A stretch of 64,000 bases of DNA, from NCBI RefSeq assembly GCF_900099695.1, contig NZ_FNCY01000019.1, positions 1 through 64,000 on the forward strand, in the 5' to 3' direction. The stretch is from Propionivibrio dicarboxylicus. Its GTDB lineage: Bacteria; Pseudomonadota; Gammaproteobacteria; Burkholderiales; Rhodocyclaceae. The notes beneath the pieces were generated by a model. That model did not search any database and was not told the DNA's origin. It worked only from the letters and a program-made list of their open reading frames with translations. Below, in pieces: positions 32,940 through 43,784 of the stretch. The translations under genes were made by a program, and so were the position numbers. Numbering within the stretch: position 1 is the stretch's first letter; each line of letters opens with the position of its first letter.

Positions 32940-34001
32940 TCAGAGCGCTCCCGGCCCCTTCATGATGGCACCGGCCAGCGAGGTCAGCGGCAGGCTGCGA
33001 TCGACGCCGCCATGCTTGACCGCCTCGCGCGGCATGCCATAGACGACGCAGCTGGCCTCGTCCTGCGCCAGCGTGTAGGCGCCGGCATCGTGCATTTCCT
33101 TCATCCCGCGCGCGCCGTCGTCGCCCATGCCGGTCATGATTACGCCCATGGCATTTTTTCCGGCATACTTCGCGACCGAACGAAAGAGCACATCGACCGA
33201 GGGCCGGAAGCGATTGACGAGCGGCCCGTCCTTGATCTCGACCTGGTATTGCGCGCCGCTGCGCACGAGCTGCATGTGCTTGCCGCCCGGCGCGATGAGC
33301 GCCTGCCCCGGCAGGACGCGCTGCCCGTGCTTGGCCTCGAAGACCGAGATCTCGCAGAGCTTGTCGAGACGCGCCGCGAACGACGCCGTATAGCGCTCCG
33401 GCATATGCTGGACGATGACGAGGCCAGGACAGACGCGCGGCAACTCGGTCAGCAGGACTTCGAGCGCGACGGTGCCGCCGGTCGAGGTGCCGACAGCGAC
33501 GATGCGTTCGGTCGTCTGCGCCATCGCCGTGGTAGCCGCCGGCCGCGCGTGTGGTTGCCGGCACAGTTGCGTGCCGCGGCGCACCGCGCCCATGTTGGCG
33601 CGCGCGGCCGACTTGACGGCAACGATCAGGTCGTCGGCGGCGTTCTGCAGGAAGCCCTCGACCCCCAGCGTCGGCTTGGTGATGATGCTGACGGCACCGG
33701 CGGCCAGCGCCTGCAAGGTCGTCTCGGCGCCTTCGGTGGTCAGCGACGAGCAGACCACCACCGGCGTCGGCCGCTCGGCCATGAGCTGGCCGAGAAAGGT
33801 GACGCCGTCCATGCGCGGCATTTCGATGTCGAGCGTGATGACGTCGGGCCAATCCCGACGCATCTTGTCGATGGCGAAGAGCGGGTCCGGCGCCGTCCCG
33901 ATGACCTTGATATCCGGATCGCGTTCCAGCACCGAAGTCATCACCTTGCGAACAACCGCTGAATCATCCACCACCATGACGCGGATTGGTGTACCCATCA
34001 T
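32940..34001 (-). CDS. cheB: Chemoreceptor glutamate methylesterase CheB (cluster A)
   Basis: 353 residues. N-terminal receiver with Asp58; linker about 135-160; C-terminal methylesterase with the catalytic triad seen as Ser173 (GTSTGG), His199 (VQHMPERYT) and Asp295 (GMGDDGARG). It demethylates or deamidates receptors when phosphorylated by CheA. Cluster A has no cheR of its own; the only cheR in the window is in the divergent cluster B, which also has a second cheB. It follows the MCP gene by about 100 bp and is coupled to the GGDEF-EAL gene. Confidence 0.95.
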   Translation of the reverse strand: MMGTPIRVMVVDDSAVVRKVMTSVLERDPDIKVIGTAPDPLFAIDKMRRDWPDVITLDIEMPRMDGVTFLGQLMAERPTPVVVCSSLTTEGAETTLQALAAGAVSIITKPTLGVEGFLQNAADDLIVAVKSAARANMGAVRRGTQLCRQPHARPAATTAMAQTTERIVAVGTSTGGTVALEVLLTELPRVCPGLVIVQHMPERYTASFAARLDKLCEISVFEAKHGQRVLPGQALIAPGGKHMQLVRSGAQYQVEIKDGPLVNRFRPSVDVLFRSVAKYAGKNAMGVIMTGMGDDGARGMKEMHDAGAYTLAQDEASCVVYGMPREAVKHGGVDRSLPLTSLAGAIMKGPGAL

Positions 34002-34100
34002 TCACTCCGTTTGTCGATCTTGTTCAAAACCTTTTGATTCATGCTGCCAGACAAGCTTTTCTCGTCGATTGTTCCCGGCCTCGCAGCCCGCGCCACCGTT

Positions 34101-36023
34101 TCAATATTTGACGAAATCCTTCAATTCCACGGCTTGCGGCGTTTTCCCCGCGACGGGCGCTGCCCGTGGCGCGACGATCGCCGCATCGACGGCCGCCAGC
34201 CCGGCAAATCCTTCATAACCGGAGACCTTGAAACGCGCCATCAACTGCTTGAGACTTTCGGCCTGTGCATTCATTTCCTCGGCGGTTGCCGACAGCTCTT
34301 CCGAGGCCGCTGCATTCTGCTGCGTCACGCTGTTGAGTTGCGTCATCGCCTGGCTGATCTGGCCGGCGCCGGTCGTCTGTTCTTCCGATGCTGCCGTAAT
34401 TTCGCGCACCAGGTCGGCGGTCTTGCGGATCGACGGCAACATCGTCTCCAGCAGCTTCCCGGCCTGCTCGGCCTGATCGACGCTGCTCGCCGCCAGTTCG
34501 CCGATTTCCTGTGCCGCCACCTGCGAGCGCTCGGCCAGCTTGCGCACTTCCGCCGCCACCACCGCGAAGCCCTTGCCGTGCTCGCCCGCCCGCGCCGCTT
34601 CGATCGCCGCGTTCAGCGCCAGGAGATCGGTGCGATAAGCGATGTCGTCGATGATCGAGATACGTCCGGCGATCGATTTCATTGCCTCGACCGTCGATTT
34701 CACCGCTTCGCCACCCGACAGCGCGTCCTGCGAGGCCTGGTGCGCGATGCCGTCGGTCGCCTTGGCGTTGTCGGTATTCTGCGCGATCGACGCCGACATC
34801 TCCTCGACCGCCGCCGTCGTCTCCTCCAGGCTCGCCGCCTGTTGCGAGGTCGCTTGCGACAAGCCCTGCGAAGTCGCCGCCACTTGCGACGAGGCGCTCG
34901 TCAATTCGTTGGCCGAGATGCGGATTTCATCGACGATCTGGCGCAGGCGCAGCACCATGTTCTTCATCGCGCTCATCAGGCGCCCGGTCTCGTCGGACGA
35001 GGTCACCGCGATGTCCACCGTCAGGTCCCCTTCGGCGATCTGCAATGCCGCTTGCATCGCCGCCTGCACCGGCGCAATGACCTGCCGCCGCAGGAGAACG
35101 ACCAGCAGGGCGATCAGCAGGGCGCAGGACAGTACGCCAACCGCAGCAATCTCACCGATGCGCTCGCGGCTGATGTCGGCGACCTCGCGTTCGGGATACG
35201 CAGCGAGAATGCGGAAGCCCCAGGCCGGGAAATCCTCCTTGAGCACGTTCCAGCCCGTGCTGCCAACTTTGACCGTCTTGACGACGTTGTCATCGTCGAC
35301 ATGCCCCGAGCGGAAACGCACCTTGTCATGCTCGTCGACGATGGCGACGAAGCCGCTGGCCAGGAGCCGCGTGGCGCCGACGATATCCTTCAGCACCGCC
35401 ATGTCGACCTTGTAGCCGACATACCAGATGCCGATCGTCTGCCCCTGTGCGTCGCGGATCGGCTCGTAGCCGGTGATATAGGGAGTGCCCAGAATATCGA
35501 CCTTGCCGTAGAAGGCCTGCCCCTTGAGGATGGCGGCGATCGCCTTGCCGGCCGGATCGAGGACGGTGCCGATGGCGCGTTCTCCCTCGGTCTTCACGTT
35601 CGTCGACACGCGCACGAATTCGTCACCGTGACGGACGAACAGCGTCGCCGTTCCGCCCATCGCGCGGACGACGCCGTCGACCAGTTCGTAGTGGAGGTTC
35701 TGCGGCTTGCCGCCGAACATCAGGCCGGGCACCGTCTTGCCCTTGACCGCCACCGCCGGCCCCAGGGTCGCCGCGCCCAAAGCCCGGCTGCGTTCGATCA
35801 GGATGTTCATGGCCGCCCGCGTCTGCTGGTTCATCAGCGCATCGGTCACGCCCATCAAGTCATTGACGCCGCGCATCTGCTGCCGCGCCTGCGCCGCGAT
35901 CTCGCGGTCGATGCGCTGCGCCTCGCTCAAGGAAAAGACCGTGGCGCCGGCCGCCACCAGCAGCACGACCAGCACCGATACCGGCACGATGAAACGCAGC
36001 AGCAGACTGTTCCTGACCCTCAT
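34101..36023 (-). CDS. Methyl-accepting chemotaxis protein with periplasmic Cache-type domain
   Basis: 640 residues. Membrane helices about 12-32 and 290-312 enclose a periplasmic region of Cache_3/Cache_2 type ([12 protein letters not shown]-like strand at 133-143, [20 protein letters not shown]-like segment near 170-189 and YVGYKVDM). HAMP follows, then a signalling domain with the hairpin tip [24 protein letters not shown]. The C-terminus DFVKY fits the x-[FYWH]-x2-[FYWH] tether for CheR/CheB. The signalling part is nearly identical to that of the next two MCPs. AGGGGAA precedes the ATG. Confidence 0.93.
   Translation of the reverse strand: MRVRNSLLLRFIVPVSVLVVLLVAAGATVFSLSEAQRIDREIAAQARQQMRGVNDLMGVTDALMNQQTRAAMNILIERSRALGAATLGPAVAVKGKTVPGLMFGGKPQNLHYELVDGVVRAMGGTATLFVRHGDEFVRVSTNVKTEGERAIGTVLDPAGKAIAAILKGQAFYGKVDILGTPYITGYEPIRDAQGQTIGIWYVGYKVDMAVLKDIVGATRLLASGFVAIVDEHDKVRFRSGHVDDDNVVKTVKVGSTGWNVLKEDFPAWGFRILAAYPEREVADISRERIGEIAAVGVLSCALLIALLVVLLRRQVIAPVQAAMQAALQIAEGDLTVDIAVTSSDETGRLMSAMKNMVLRLRQIVDEIRISANELTSASSQVAATSQGLSQATSQQAASLEETTAAVEEMSASIAQNTDNAKATDGIAHQASQDALSGGEAVKSTVEAMKSIAGRISIIDDIAYRTDLLALNAAIEAARAGEHGKGFAVVAAEVRKLAERSQVAAQEIGELAASSVDQAEQAGKLLETMLPSIRKTADLVREITAASEEQTTGAGQISQAMTQLNSVTQQNAAASEELSATAEEMNAQAESLKQLMARFKVSGYEGFAGLAAVDAAIVAPRAAPVAGKTPQAVELKDFVKY
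34230..34900 (-). repeat. Shared MCP signalling-domain DNA, copy 1
   Basis: This segment is highly similar at the DNA level to 36778-37440 and 38985-39660, with long identical runs through the signalling tip. It is coding DNA of three neighbouring MCP genes in the same direction, so unequal recombination between them would be possible. Confidence 0.7.
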
Positions 36024-36082
36024 GACCCGATTCCCCTTTTCACCATAGCCCCCTCAGGCGTATTACAAATGCATCGATCCCT

Positions 36083-36643
36083 TCAGGAATTCTGCGCATC
36101 GACGGCCTTGATCGCCGCCATCTCCTCGATCGACAGCGCCCGGCCGACGTCGAGAATGATGATGAACTTGCCATTGACCCGCGCCATGCCCTCGATGAAC
36201 TCGGTATTGACCCGGGTTCCGAAGCTCGGCGCCGGTTCGACGTTGGCGGCATCGATCTCCATTACCGCATTGACGCCATCGACCATCAGCCCGAGCACAT
36301 GCGTCGCGCCTTCGTGCTGCACCTCGACGATGACGATGCAGGTACGCTTGCCGACGCCGGTCGCTTCACGACCGAAGCGGATGGCGAGATCGATCACCGG
36401 CACCACCGAACCGCGCAGGTTGATGACGCCGCGCACCGACGGCGGCATCATCGGAACGCTGGTCGGCACGCTGTACTCGATGATTTCCCGAATGCGCAGG
36501 ATATCGATCGCGAACACCTCGTCGGACAGGCGGAACGCCAGGTACAACTGCTCGGCGGCAAAACCCTCGATGGCCAGTTTTCCACCCGGATTCGACGGCA
36601 CGGGGGACGACACCGCGCCCGCAACAGCAACATCCGTAGTCAT
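36083..36643 (-). CDS. cheW: Chemotaxis adaptor CheW (cluster A)
   Basis: 186 residues with a disordered N-terminus of about 30. The CheW fold shows YLAFRLSDEVFAIDILRIREIIEY, the signature MMPPSVRGVINLRGSVVPVIDL and CIVIVEVQ. It links receptors to CheA at the membrane array. It stands between two MCP genes, 9 bp before the cluster A MCP gene at 36653 ended upstream, with RBS GAGGAGATATC. It closely resembles the CheW encoded at 59885-60451 of cluster B, consistent with cluster duplication. Confidence 0.95.
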   Translation of the reverse strand: MTTDVAVAGAVSSPVPSNPGGKLAIEGFAAEQLYLAFRLSDEVFAIDILRIREIIEYSVPTSVPMMPPSVRGVINLRGSVVPVIDLAIRFGREATGVGKRTCIVIVEVQHEGATHVLGLMVDGVNAVMEIDAANVEPAPSFGTRVNTEFIEGMARVNGKFIIILDVGRALSIEEMAAIKAVDAQNS

Positions 36644-36652
36644 GATATCTCC

Positions 36653-38806
36653 TCAGAATTTGACGAAATCCTTCAACGCATCGGCCGTCGTCGGCGCGAC
36701 CCGGGCCGGCACTTTCTGCACCGCTTTCGCGACCGCCTTTCCGGCGGCCGGCACCTCCGACGCCACCGTGAATTGCGCCATCAGGTCCTTCAGGTTCTCG
36801 GCTTGCGCGTTCATTTCCTCGGCCGTCGCCGACAGTTCTTCCGAGGCCGAAGCGTTCTGCTGCGTCACGCTGTTGAGCTGCGCCATGGCGTGGCTGATCT
36901 GGTTCGTCCCGGTGCTCTGTTCTTCCGATGCCGCCGTAATTTCACGCACCAGGTCGGCAGTCTTGCGGATCGACGGCAGCATCGTCTCGAGCAGCTTCCC
37001 GGCCTGCTCGGCCGTGTCGACGCTGCTCGTCGCCAGCTCGCCGATTTCCTGCGCCGCCACCTGCGAACGCTCGGCCAGCTTGCGCACCTCCGCCGCCACT
37101 ACCGCGAAGCCCTTGCCGTGCTCGCCCGCCCGCGCCGCTTCGATCGCCGCGTTGAGCGCCAGGAGGTCGGTGCGATAGGCGATGTCGTCGATGATCGAGA
37201 TCTTTCCGGCGATCGACTTCATCGCCTCGACCGTCGACTTCACCGCTTCGCCACCCGACAGCGCGTCCTGCGACGCCTTGCGCGCGATCCCGTCGGTCGT
37301 CTTGGCGTTGTCGGTGTTCTGCGAGATCGACGCCGACATTTCCTCGATCGCCGATGTCGTTTCCTCCAGGCTCGCCGCCTGTTCCGACGTCGCCTGCGAC
37401 AAGGACTGCGAGGTCGCCGACACCTGCGACGAGGCGCTCGTCAGTTCGGTCGCCGACGCCCGCACCTGCGCGATGATCGACGACAGACGATCGACCGTGT
37501 TGTTCACGCTCGCCTGCAAGCCGCCGAAATCGCCCTGGTAATTGCCGCTCACGCGCCGCGTCAGATCGCCCTGCTCGACCGCCGCCATCACCTCGCGCAC
37601 TTCGTCGATCGGCGCCACCACCGCGTCCATCGTCGCGTTGATACCGTCGATGATCGCCCGGAATTCGCCCTGGTGCTTTGCCGCGTCGGCACGCACCGTG
37701 AGCTTGCCCTGCTGCGCCGAGGACGAAAGGATGTTGGCATCGTCGACCAGCGTCCTGACCGTCGCGCTCATGCCCTTGACCGCCGCCATCAACGTGCCGA
37801 ACTCGCCCCGATACTCGGTATCGGAACGTTGCGACAGATCGCCCTTCTCGACCGCGACCATGACGCGCTTGACCTCGTCGATCGGCCCGGCCACCGCCAC
37901 CATCGTGTTGTTGATCCCCTCGACGATGCTGCGGAACTCGCCCTGGTGCTTCGCCGCATCGGCCCGCGCATCGAGCTTGCCGGCCGCCGCCGCAGACGAC
38001 AGCACATTGGCATCGGCAATCATCGCCTGCACCGACGATTTCACCGTCATGACGGCGCGGAAGACATCGCCGGCCTCGTCCTTCGCCTGCGTATCGAGGC
38101 TGAAATCGAAGTCGCCTGCCGCCATCCTGCCCGATACCGTGACGACATCGGCGAGCGGCCTGGCGATCGAGCGCGAGATCATCCAGCCGAGGAAGGACAG
38201 GATCACCATCAGACCGAGCGAGATCGAGCCCATCATCAGTAGCGAGCGCTGGAACGCGGCATCGACGTCATCGATGTAGATACCGGTGCCGAGCACCAGA
38301 TTCCAGGGCTTGAACAGCGTTGCGTAGCCCAGCTTCGGCGTCACCCGCTGCGTATCGGGCTTGGGGAATTCATAAGCGACGTAGCCGCCGCCGACCATCG
38401 CCACGCCGATCAATTCCTTGAGCAGGAACTTGCCGTTCGAATCCTTCATGTCGAGCTTGTTCTTGCCCTCGAAATCGCGGTTCGGCGGCAGCAGGTAATA
38501 CACGCCTTGCGTATCGAAGCCGAACAGGTAGTTGCCGTTTTCGAAGCGCATGACGCGCAGGGTTTCGATCGCCGTCTCCCGCGCCTCTTTCTCCGGCATC
38601 TTCCCGGCAACGGCGAGTTGATGGTAATGCTCCATCACGCCGACGCCGACTTCGACCAGGCTCTTGATCCGCAGCTTGCGATCATCGAGCATGCTGTCGC
38701 GGATGGCAAAGAGCGACACCGCACAGACCAGTAGCAGGCCTAGCGCCGTCAGCACGCTCAGCACCTGTGTGCGCGTACTCACCCGGAACGATCTGAGCCA
38801 TTTCAC
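36653..38806 (-). CDS. Methyl-accepting chemotaxis protein with single Cache domain and poly-HAMP
   Basis: 717 residues. Helices about 14-34 and 188-211 flank a periplasmic sCache_2 domain ([22 protein letters not shown]-type core near 95-115, then VAYEFPKP and [12 protein letters not shown]). After a HAMP come repeated modules of the type KHQGEFR..I.GIN.TM.AV..PI.EV...M.AVE.GDL, i.e. a poly-HAMP array of about three units, then the signalling domain and the C-terminal tether DFVKF. sCache_2 sensors typically bind small organic acids. Its last 330 or so residues nearly equal those of the next MCP. Confidence 0.93.
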   Translation of the reverse strand: MKWLRSFRVSTRTQVLSVLTALGLLLVCAVSLFAIRDSMLDDRKLRIKSLVEVGVGVMEHYHQLAVAGKMPEKEARETAIETLRVMRFENGNYLFGFDTQGVYYLLPPNRDFEGKNKLDMKDSNGKFLLKELIGVAMVGGGYVAYEFPKPDTQRVTPKLGYATLFKPWNLVLGTGIYIDDVDAAFQRSLLMMGSISLGLMVILSFLGWMISRSIARPLADVVTVSGRMAAGDFDFSLDTQAKDEAGDVFRAVMTVKSSVQAMIADANVLSSAAAAGKLDARADAAKHQGEFRSIVEGINNTMVAVAGPIDEVKRVMVAVEKGDLSQRSDTEYRGEFGTLMAAVKGMSATVRTLVDDANILSSSAQQGKLTVRADAAKHQGEFRAIIDGINATMDAVVAPIDEVREVMAAVEQGDLTRRVSGNYQGDFGGLQASVNNTVDRLSSIIAQVRASATELTSASSQVSATSQSLSQATSEQAASLEETTSAIEEMSASISQNTDNAKTTDGIARKASQDALSGGEAVKSTVEAMKSIAGKISIIDDIAYRTDLLALNAAIEAARAGEHGKGFAVVAAEVRKLAERSQVAAQEIGELATSSVDTAEQAGKLLETMLPSIRKTADLVREITAASEEQSTGTNQISHAMAQLNSVTQQNASASEELSATAEEMNAQAENLKDLMAQFTVASEVPAAGKAVAKAVQKVPARVAPTTADALKDFVKF
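36778..37690 (-). repeat. Shared MCP HAMP and signalling DNA, copy 2
   Basis: Near-identical to 38985-39905 over the last HAMP module and the whole signalling domain, and strongly similar to 34230-34900 over the signalling part. Confidence 0.7.
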
Positions 38807-38867
38807 GATAATTCTCCTTCCCTGTTCATGAGTTCTGCATCACTTCCCGGCGACCGTGTTCCCCTGC

Positions 38868-40787
38868 TCAGAACTTGACGAAGTCCTTCAATTCGTCGGC
38901 GGCCGGCATCGTTACTTTGGCGGGCGCCTTTTTCGGCGCCTTGGCCTGCTTGCTGGCGGCATGTTCGTCGGACGCCACCGTGAATTGCGCCATCAGGTCC
39001 TTCAGGTTCTCCGCTTGCGCGTTCATTTCCTCGGCCGTCGCCGACAGTTCTTCCGAGGACGAGGCGTTCTGCTGCGTCACGCTGTTGAGTTGCGCCATCG
39101 CGTTGCTGATCTGGCTTGTCCCGGCGCTCTGCTCTTCCGATGCCGCCGTAATTTCACGCACCAGGTCGGCGGTCTTGCGGATCGACGGCAACATCGTCTC
39201 GAGCAGGCTGCCCGCCTGTTCGGCCGTATCGACGCTGCTCGTCGCCAGTTCGCCGATTTCCTGCGCCGCGATCTGCGAGCGCTCGGCCAGCTTGCGCACT
39301 TCCGCCGCCACCACCGCGAAGCCCTTGCCGTGCTCGCCCGCCCGCGCCGCTTCGATCGCCGCGTTGAGCGCCAGGAGGTCGGTGCGATAGGCGATGTCGT
39401 CGATGATCGAGATACGTCCGGCGATCGACTTCATCGCCTCGACCGTCGACTTCACCGCTTCGCCACCCGACAGCGCGTCCTGCGAGGCCTTGCGCGCGAT
39501 GCCGTCGGTCGTCTTGGCGTTGTCGGTGTTCTGCGAGATCGACGCCGACATTTCCTCGATCGCCGCCGTCGTCTCTTCCAGGCTCGCCGCCTGTTCCGAG
39601 GTCGCCTGCGACAGCGCCTGCGAGGTCGCCGACACCTGCGACGAGGCGCTCGTCAGCTCGGTCGCCGAGGCCCGCACCTGCGCGATGATCGACGACAGAC
39701 GATCGACCGTGTTGTTCACGCTCGCCTGCAGACCGCCGAAATCGCCCTGGTAGTGGCCGCTCACCCGCCGCGTCAGGTCGCCCTGCTCGACCGCCGCCAT
39801 CACCTCGCGCACTTCGTTGATCGGCGCCACCACCGCGTCCATCGTCGCGTTGATGCCGTCGATGATCGCCCGGAATTCGCCCTGATGCTTCGCCGCATCC
39901 GCCCGCGCTTCCAGCGCTCCCTGCCGTGCCGAGGTCGACAGGGCATTGGCATCCTCTACCAAGGTGCCGATCGTCGCGCTCATCTTGCGCATGGCCGCCA
40001 TCAGGCTCGTCGTGTCGCCGTCCCTGATTTCGATGCGCCCCGACAGATCGCCGACGGCAATATGGTTGGCCACGTCGGCCGCCAGCGCCGGTTCACCGCC
40101 AAGCTGCCGCATCGTGCTGCGGAAGACGAACCAGCCGAGTGACAGGATGGCGATGACCGCGATGAACGCAACCGTGTTCATGATCATCGACATGCGCGCC
40201 ATTTGCGCCGAGCTGCTCGCGTAATATTCTTCACCGAGCTTGGCATTGATCTCGACCAGCTTGTCAATCGCCGCCTTGGTCGCACCGGCGCTTGGCCCGA
40301 CGCGCTTGGTGTGCCCCCGGATCTCATGGAAGATTTCGGTCACCTCGGCCTTGGACTTGGCCTTGCCGACGTTGGCGACCATGACGTTGAGTTCGTCGTT
40401 GAGCTTCTTCCACTCGTTGTAATCGACGACAAACTGTTTCCAGATCTTGTCTTCCTCGGGCGACATCGGCAACCCCTCGTACGCCTTGCGCCCCTTGTCC
40501 ATCTGGGCGTAAGCCGCCACCTTGCGTTCGACGAGCTTGGCCGCCTTGGCCGGCGCCTCGTCGTCGAACTCGAGCAGCGAGACTTCCCGGTTGACGACGC
40601 GCGCCTCCAGCTGCCCGCGGCTGATTTCCATCAGCCCGATCACCGAGGGAAGGAAGTTGAAGCCGAGTTGGCGGACGGCGTCGCTGCCGTCGCGCATGCC
40701 GATGATGCCGGAACCCGACGCAATGATGATCGCCAGCGTGGCAACCGCCGTCAGCGTGATCAGTTTGGCTTTGATGGTTGAGAACAT
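38868..40787 (-). CDS. Methyl-accepting chemotaxis protein with four-helix-bundle sensor
   Basis: 639 residues. Helices about 8-30 and 198-222 flank a periplasmic helical domain of the 4HB_MCP type (no Cache strands; long amphipathic helices such as [15 protein letters not shown]). A HAMP pair with [20 protein letters not shown] leads to the signalling domain and the C-terminal tether DFVKF. The HAMP-signalling half is almost identical to the preceding MCP (36653-38806) whereas the sensor is unrelated, pointing to sensor swapping on a common output. Confidence 0.93.
   Translation of the reverse strand: MFSTIKAKLITLTAVATLAIIIASGSGIIGMRDGSDAVRQLGFNFLPSVIGLMEISRGQLEARVVNREVSLLEFDDEAPAKAAKLVERKVAAYAQMDKGRKAYEGLPMSPEEDKIWKQFVVDYNEWKKLNDELNVMVANVGKAKSKAEVTEIFHEIRGHTKRVGPSAGATKAAIDKLVEINAKLGEEYYASSSAQMARMSMIMNTVAFIAVIAILSLGWFVFRSTMRQLGGEPALAADVANHIAVGDLSGRIEIRDGDTTSLMAAMRKMSATIGTLVEDANALSTSARQGALEARADAAKHQGEFRAIIDGINATMDAVVAPINEVREVMAAVEQGDLTRRVSGHYQGDFGGLQASVNNTVDRLSSIIAQVRASATELTSASSQVSATSQALSQATSEQAASLEETTAAIEEMSASISQNTDNAKTTDGIARKASQDALSGGEAVKSTVEAMKSIAGRISIIDDIAYRTDLLALNAAIEAARAGEHGKGFAVVAAEVRKLAERSQIAAQEIGELATSSVDTAEQAGSLLETMLPSIRKTADLVREITAASEEQSAGTSQISNAMAQLNSVTQQNASSSEELSATAEEMNAQAENLKDLMAQFTVASDEHAASKQAKAPKKAPAKVTMPAADELKDFVKF
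38985..39905 (-). repeat. Shared MCP HAMP and signalling DNA, copy 3
   Basis: Third copy; pairs with 36778-37690 nearly base for base over about 900 bp. Confidence 0.7.
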
Positions 40788-40853
40788 GTCAATCCCTCCG
40801 AGTACACCCCATGGTTAAATGCTGCGGTTTCCGCTATTCGTCTTGCATGCGCC

Positions 40854-43055
40854 TCAGGCCGCTACCGGCCGGGCCAGGCGCAAATAGGAACGCTCGATAT
40901 CGCTGCAGTGCCGGATCAGCGCCGGAATGTCGAGAATCATGCCGACATCGCCGTTGCCGATGATCGTCGACCCCGACACCGCCGGCACCTCCGCGAACAA
41001 GGGCCCGAGCGGCTTGATGACCGTCTGGCACTTGCCGTAGATGCGATCGACGACGAGCCCGGCGCGCCGACTGCCGAAACGCACGACGATGATGCGCGGA
41101 CGCGGATGCGCCGGGCCTTCCTCGCCGAAGACATCGCGCAGGCGGATGAAGGGCAGAGGCTCGCCGCGCTGCTCGAAGTAGGCTGAATCGCCGATGTCGG
41201 GCGGCAGTTCGATGCACTCGACGACCATGTCGAGCGGGATGATGAAGTGCGAACTGCCGACGCCGACATGGAAGCCATCGATGATCGCCAGCGTCAGCGG
41301 CAGGCACAGGCGCATCGTCGTGCTCTGGCCGGGCACCGACTCGATATCGAGCGTGCCGCGCAGCGCCTCGATGTTGCTGCGCACGACGTCCATGCCGACG
41401 CCCCGCCCCGACAGGTTGGTGATCTTTTCTGCCGTCGAGAATCCCGGCGCCAGGATCAGCCGATAGACATCCTGATCGGAGAGAATCGCCTCGGGCGAGA
41501 TCAATCCCTGCTCCACCGCCTTCTTGAAGATGCGCTCGCGGTCGAGCCCGCCGCCGTCGTCCTTGACTTCAATGTTGATGCTGCCGGACTCGTGGTAGGC
41601 GTTGAGTTCGACCGTGCCGACCTCGGGCTTGCCGCGGGCGCGGCGGACCTCGGCCGACTCGATGCCGTGATCCATCGAATTGCGCACCAGATGCATGAGC
41701 GGATCGCCGATCTTCTCGACCATCGACTTGTCGAGTTCGGCCTCGGCGCCGTGGATGCGCAGCTCGATCTGTTTGCCCAGTTCCTTCGAGACATCGCGGA
41801 CGACGCGCGGGAAGCGCGAGAACACCTCGCCGATCGCGACCATGCGCAGGCGCAGCGCCATGTCGCGAATATCCTCGACGAGCGAGAGCAGGAGATCGGC
41901 CGATTCGAGCAGGTCGGGCTTGTCGAGCCGGCCGATCTGGGCGTGCGTGCCAACGCCGGCGATGACCAGCTCGCCGACGCGGTCGATCAGCGCGTCGAGA
42001 CGTTCGGCCGGGACCTTGACGCTCTTCGACTCGACATTGCGCCGTTCCTCGGCGTGGATCTGCTTCTTGACGGCCGCCTCGACCACCGTCGGCGGCACGG
42101 CACCCTGTTCGACCAGGATTTCGCCGATACGCGCCGGCGTCTCGGCGCGCCGCTGCTCGGCCAGCGCCTGTTCGAGCTCCTTGGCGGTAACCGACCCGCA
42201 GGCCACGAGAATTTCGCCGATGCGCGAAACGTCGCCGTGCAGGGCCTCGATCTGGTTGAGGAATTCGGCGATGCGACTCTGCGGCGGCAGGATGAGAATC
42301 TGCGAATTGTCCTGGACGAACTCGAAGACACCCTCGATCTCGGCCTTGCTCGCCGAACTGATCAGCGACACCTCGAAGCCGAGATAACAGATCTCCGGAT
42401 CGGCGCCGTCGAAATCGGGCAACTGGTCGGTGATCGTCTCGATATGGGCGATCTTGCCGTACTGGTTGAGGTAATTGATGAAGGCCAGCGGGTCCATGCC
42501 ATCCTGCAACACGCCCTCGCCGAAACGCAGGGACAGGTGCCAGTGATCGGCGGCCATCACGGCGCTGCCGTCCTCGTCCCGCTCCGGTTCGGCCGCAGTC
42601 TCCTGCGCCGGCGCCGGCGTCGTCGCCACCGGGCCGCCGGGCGCCGGGCCGCCAGGTGCCTGGCCCAGCACGCCCTGCAATTCGACGATCAGGGCGTCGC
42701 TGCGCGCCACCGGCATCTCGCTGTGCTCGGCGACCGCCACGATCAGGTTCGAGATATGGTCCTGGCATTCGAGCAGCAAGGTGATCAGGGCGCTGTCGAA
42801 CTGCAGGCTGCCCTTGCGCAGGCGGTCGAGCACGTTCTCGACGACGTGGGTGAAGCGGACCACCTCGTCGAGTCCGAACAGGCCGCCCGAGCCCTTGATC
42901 GTATGGGCACAACGGAACAGCGCGTTGAGGTCTTCCTCGTCGCAGGCAGCCTCCTCGGCCCGCAGCAGGATCGCCTCCATCTGATCGAGCAGTTCCCGCG
43001 CCTCCTCCATGAAGGCGCCGAGCGCTTGCGACAGGTCAATGCTGGAATCCGCCAT
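40854..43055 (-). CDS. cheA: Chemotaxis histidine kinase CheA with tandem MshEN-like motif (cluster A)
   Basis: 733 residues from the ATG at 43055 (RBS GAGGAG). HPt domain with His51 (AHTIKGSGG); Ala/Pro linker 132-160; a P2-like domain 171-258; two 24-residue motifs at 278-301 and 309-332, each R-I-G-x2-L-V-x2-G with V at position 12 and Gln at the end, resembling the cyclic-di-GMP-binding MshEN motif; dimerisation helices; ATP-binding domain (HLVRNSMDHGIE, DDGGGLD, GRGVGMDVV); CheW-like C-terminus. It phosphorylates CheY, CheB and other receivers from this operon. The MshEN-like insert is unusual for CheA and is shared by the CheA of cluster B. Cyclic-di-GMP control of the kinase is inferred. 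Confidence 0.95.
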   Translation of the reverse strand: MADSSIDLSQALGAFMEEARELLDQMEAILLRAEEAACDEEDLNALFRCAHTIKGSGGLFGLDEVVRFTHVVENVLDRLRKGSLQFDSALITLLLECQDHISNLIVAVAEHSEMPVARSDALIVELQGVLGQAPGGPAPGGPVATTPAPAQETAAEPERDEDGSAVMAADHWHLSLRFGEGVLQDGMDPLAFINYLNQYGKIAHIETITDQLPDFDGADPEICYLGFEVSLISSASKAEIEGVFEFVQDNSQILILPPQSRIAEFLNQIEALHGDVSRIGEILVACGSVTAKELEQALAEQRRAETPARIGEILVEQGAVPPTVVEAAVKKQIHAEERRNVESKSVKVPAERLDALIDRVGELVIAGVGTHAQIGRLDKPDLLESADLLLSLVEDIRDMALRLRMVAIGEVFSRFPRVVRDVSKELGKQIELRIHGAEAELDKSMVEKIGDPLMHLVRNSMDHGIESAEVRRARGKPEVGTVELNAYHESGSINIEVKDDGGGLDRERIFKKAVEQGLISPEAILSDQDVYRLILAPGFSTAEKITNLSGRGVGMDVVRSNIEALRGTLDIESVPGQSTTMRLCLPLTLAIIDGFHVGVGSSHFIIPLDMVVECIELPPDIGDSAYFEQRGEPLPFIRLRDVFGEEGPAHPRPRIIVVRFGSRRAGLVVDRIYGKCQTVIKPLGPLFAEVPAVSGSTIIGNGDVGMILDIPALIRHCSDIERSYLRLARPVAA

Positions 43056-43065
43056 GGCGTTCTCC

Positions 43066-43380
43066 TCAGGATTCGACGGCAGCGAGGTACAGCGGATCGC
43101 CGAGCGCGCTGCCAAGATTGGCGAGATCGACAAGCCGCAGCACCGCCGGCGGATGATTGACGAACTGCACCGTCTTGCCCGGATAGCGCTTGGCAATCAA
43201 CATCAGTTGCAGCCCGGCCGTATCCATCTCGGTGACCCCGGTCAGATCGATTTCCAGTGCATCGACCGCGACCAGTTCGCTGGCCAGCGCCGTCTTGAGT
43301 TCGCCGACGGTATAGATCGTCAGTTCGCCCGTCAGCCTGGCCGACGACTGTGTCCCATCCCTCTGAAACTCGAGTCCCAT
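43066..43380 (-). CDS. STAS-domain protein (cluster A)
   Basis: 104 residues, one STAS domain. The loop that holds the phosphoserine or threonine in anti-sigma antagonists reads VTEMDTAGLQLM, with a possible Thr acceptor. It lies 7 bp after cheY and 10 bp before cheA, and a homologue occupies the same relative place before cheA in cluster B (54858-55163), so it is a constant part of this chemosensory type. Its partner is unknown; regulation of CheA or of a receiver is the likely role. Confidence 0.85.
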   Translation of the reverse strand: MGLEFQRDGTQSSARLTGELTIYTVGELKTALASELVAVDALEIDLTGVTEMDTAGLQLMLIAKRYPGKTVQFVNHPPAVLRLVDLANLGSALGDPLYLAAVES

Positions 43381-43387
43381 GATCGCC

Positions 43388-43753
43388 TCACATCAACAGT
43401 TTGGAGACCACCGCCAGCATCTGCTGCGGCTGGAAGGGCTTGACGACCCAGGCCTTGGCGCCGGCCTCCTGCCCGGCCTTCTTCTTTTCCTCGGCCCCTT
43501 CGGTCGTCAGCATGACCACCGGCACGAACTTGTAGGCCGGCAGTTTCTTCATTTCCCGGACGAAGGTGATGCCGTCCATATTCGGCATATTGACGTCGCT
43601 GATGACGAGATGAATCTTGCGTCCATCGAGCTTGGCCAGGGCATCCTTGCCATCGACGGCTTCGATCACGTCGTAGCTGTTGCCCTTCAGCGCCATGCTG
43701 ACGACCTGCCGCATCGAGGTCGAGTCATCGACAATCAGAATGGTCTTGTTCAT
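43388..43753 (-). CDS. cheY: CheY-type response regulator (cluster A)
   Basis: 121 residues, a single receiver. Acidic pair Asp9-Asp10, phosphoacceptor Asp53 (VISDVNMP), conserved Thr in MLTTEG and Lys in VVKPF. It takes phosphate from CheA and carries the signal to the motor or another target. Very like the CheY at 53169-53534 in layout (both have KLPAYKF before the Thr strand). It lies between the MCP-like/CheZ-like gene and the STAS gene. Confidence 0.95.
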   Translation of the reverse strand: MNKTILIVDDSTSMRQVVSMALKGNSYDVIEAVDGKDALAKLDGRKIHLVISDVNMPNMDGITFVREMKKLPAYKFVPVVMLTTEGAEEKKKAGQEAGAKAWVVKPFQPQQMLAVVSKLLM

Positions 43754-43784
43754 GCGTGTTCCCCCCTGCTAAAAATTCCATCAA

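Noticed and set aside
30717-33962. Plus-strand open frame of 1081 codons
   Set aside because: Antisense to the GGDEF-EAL and cheB genes, whose motifs are intact; no family features in the long frame.
34041-37178. Plus-strand open frame of 1045 codons
   Set aside because: Antisense to two MCP genes and cheW; repeated look comes from the repeated MCP domains.
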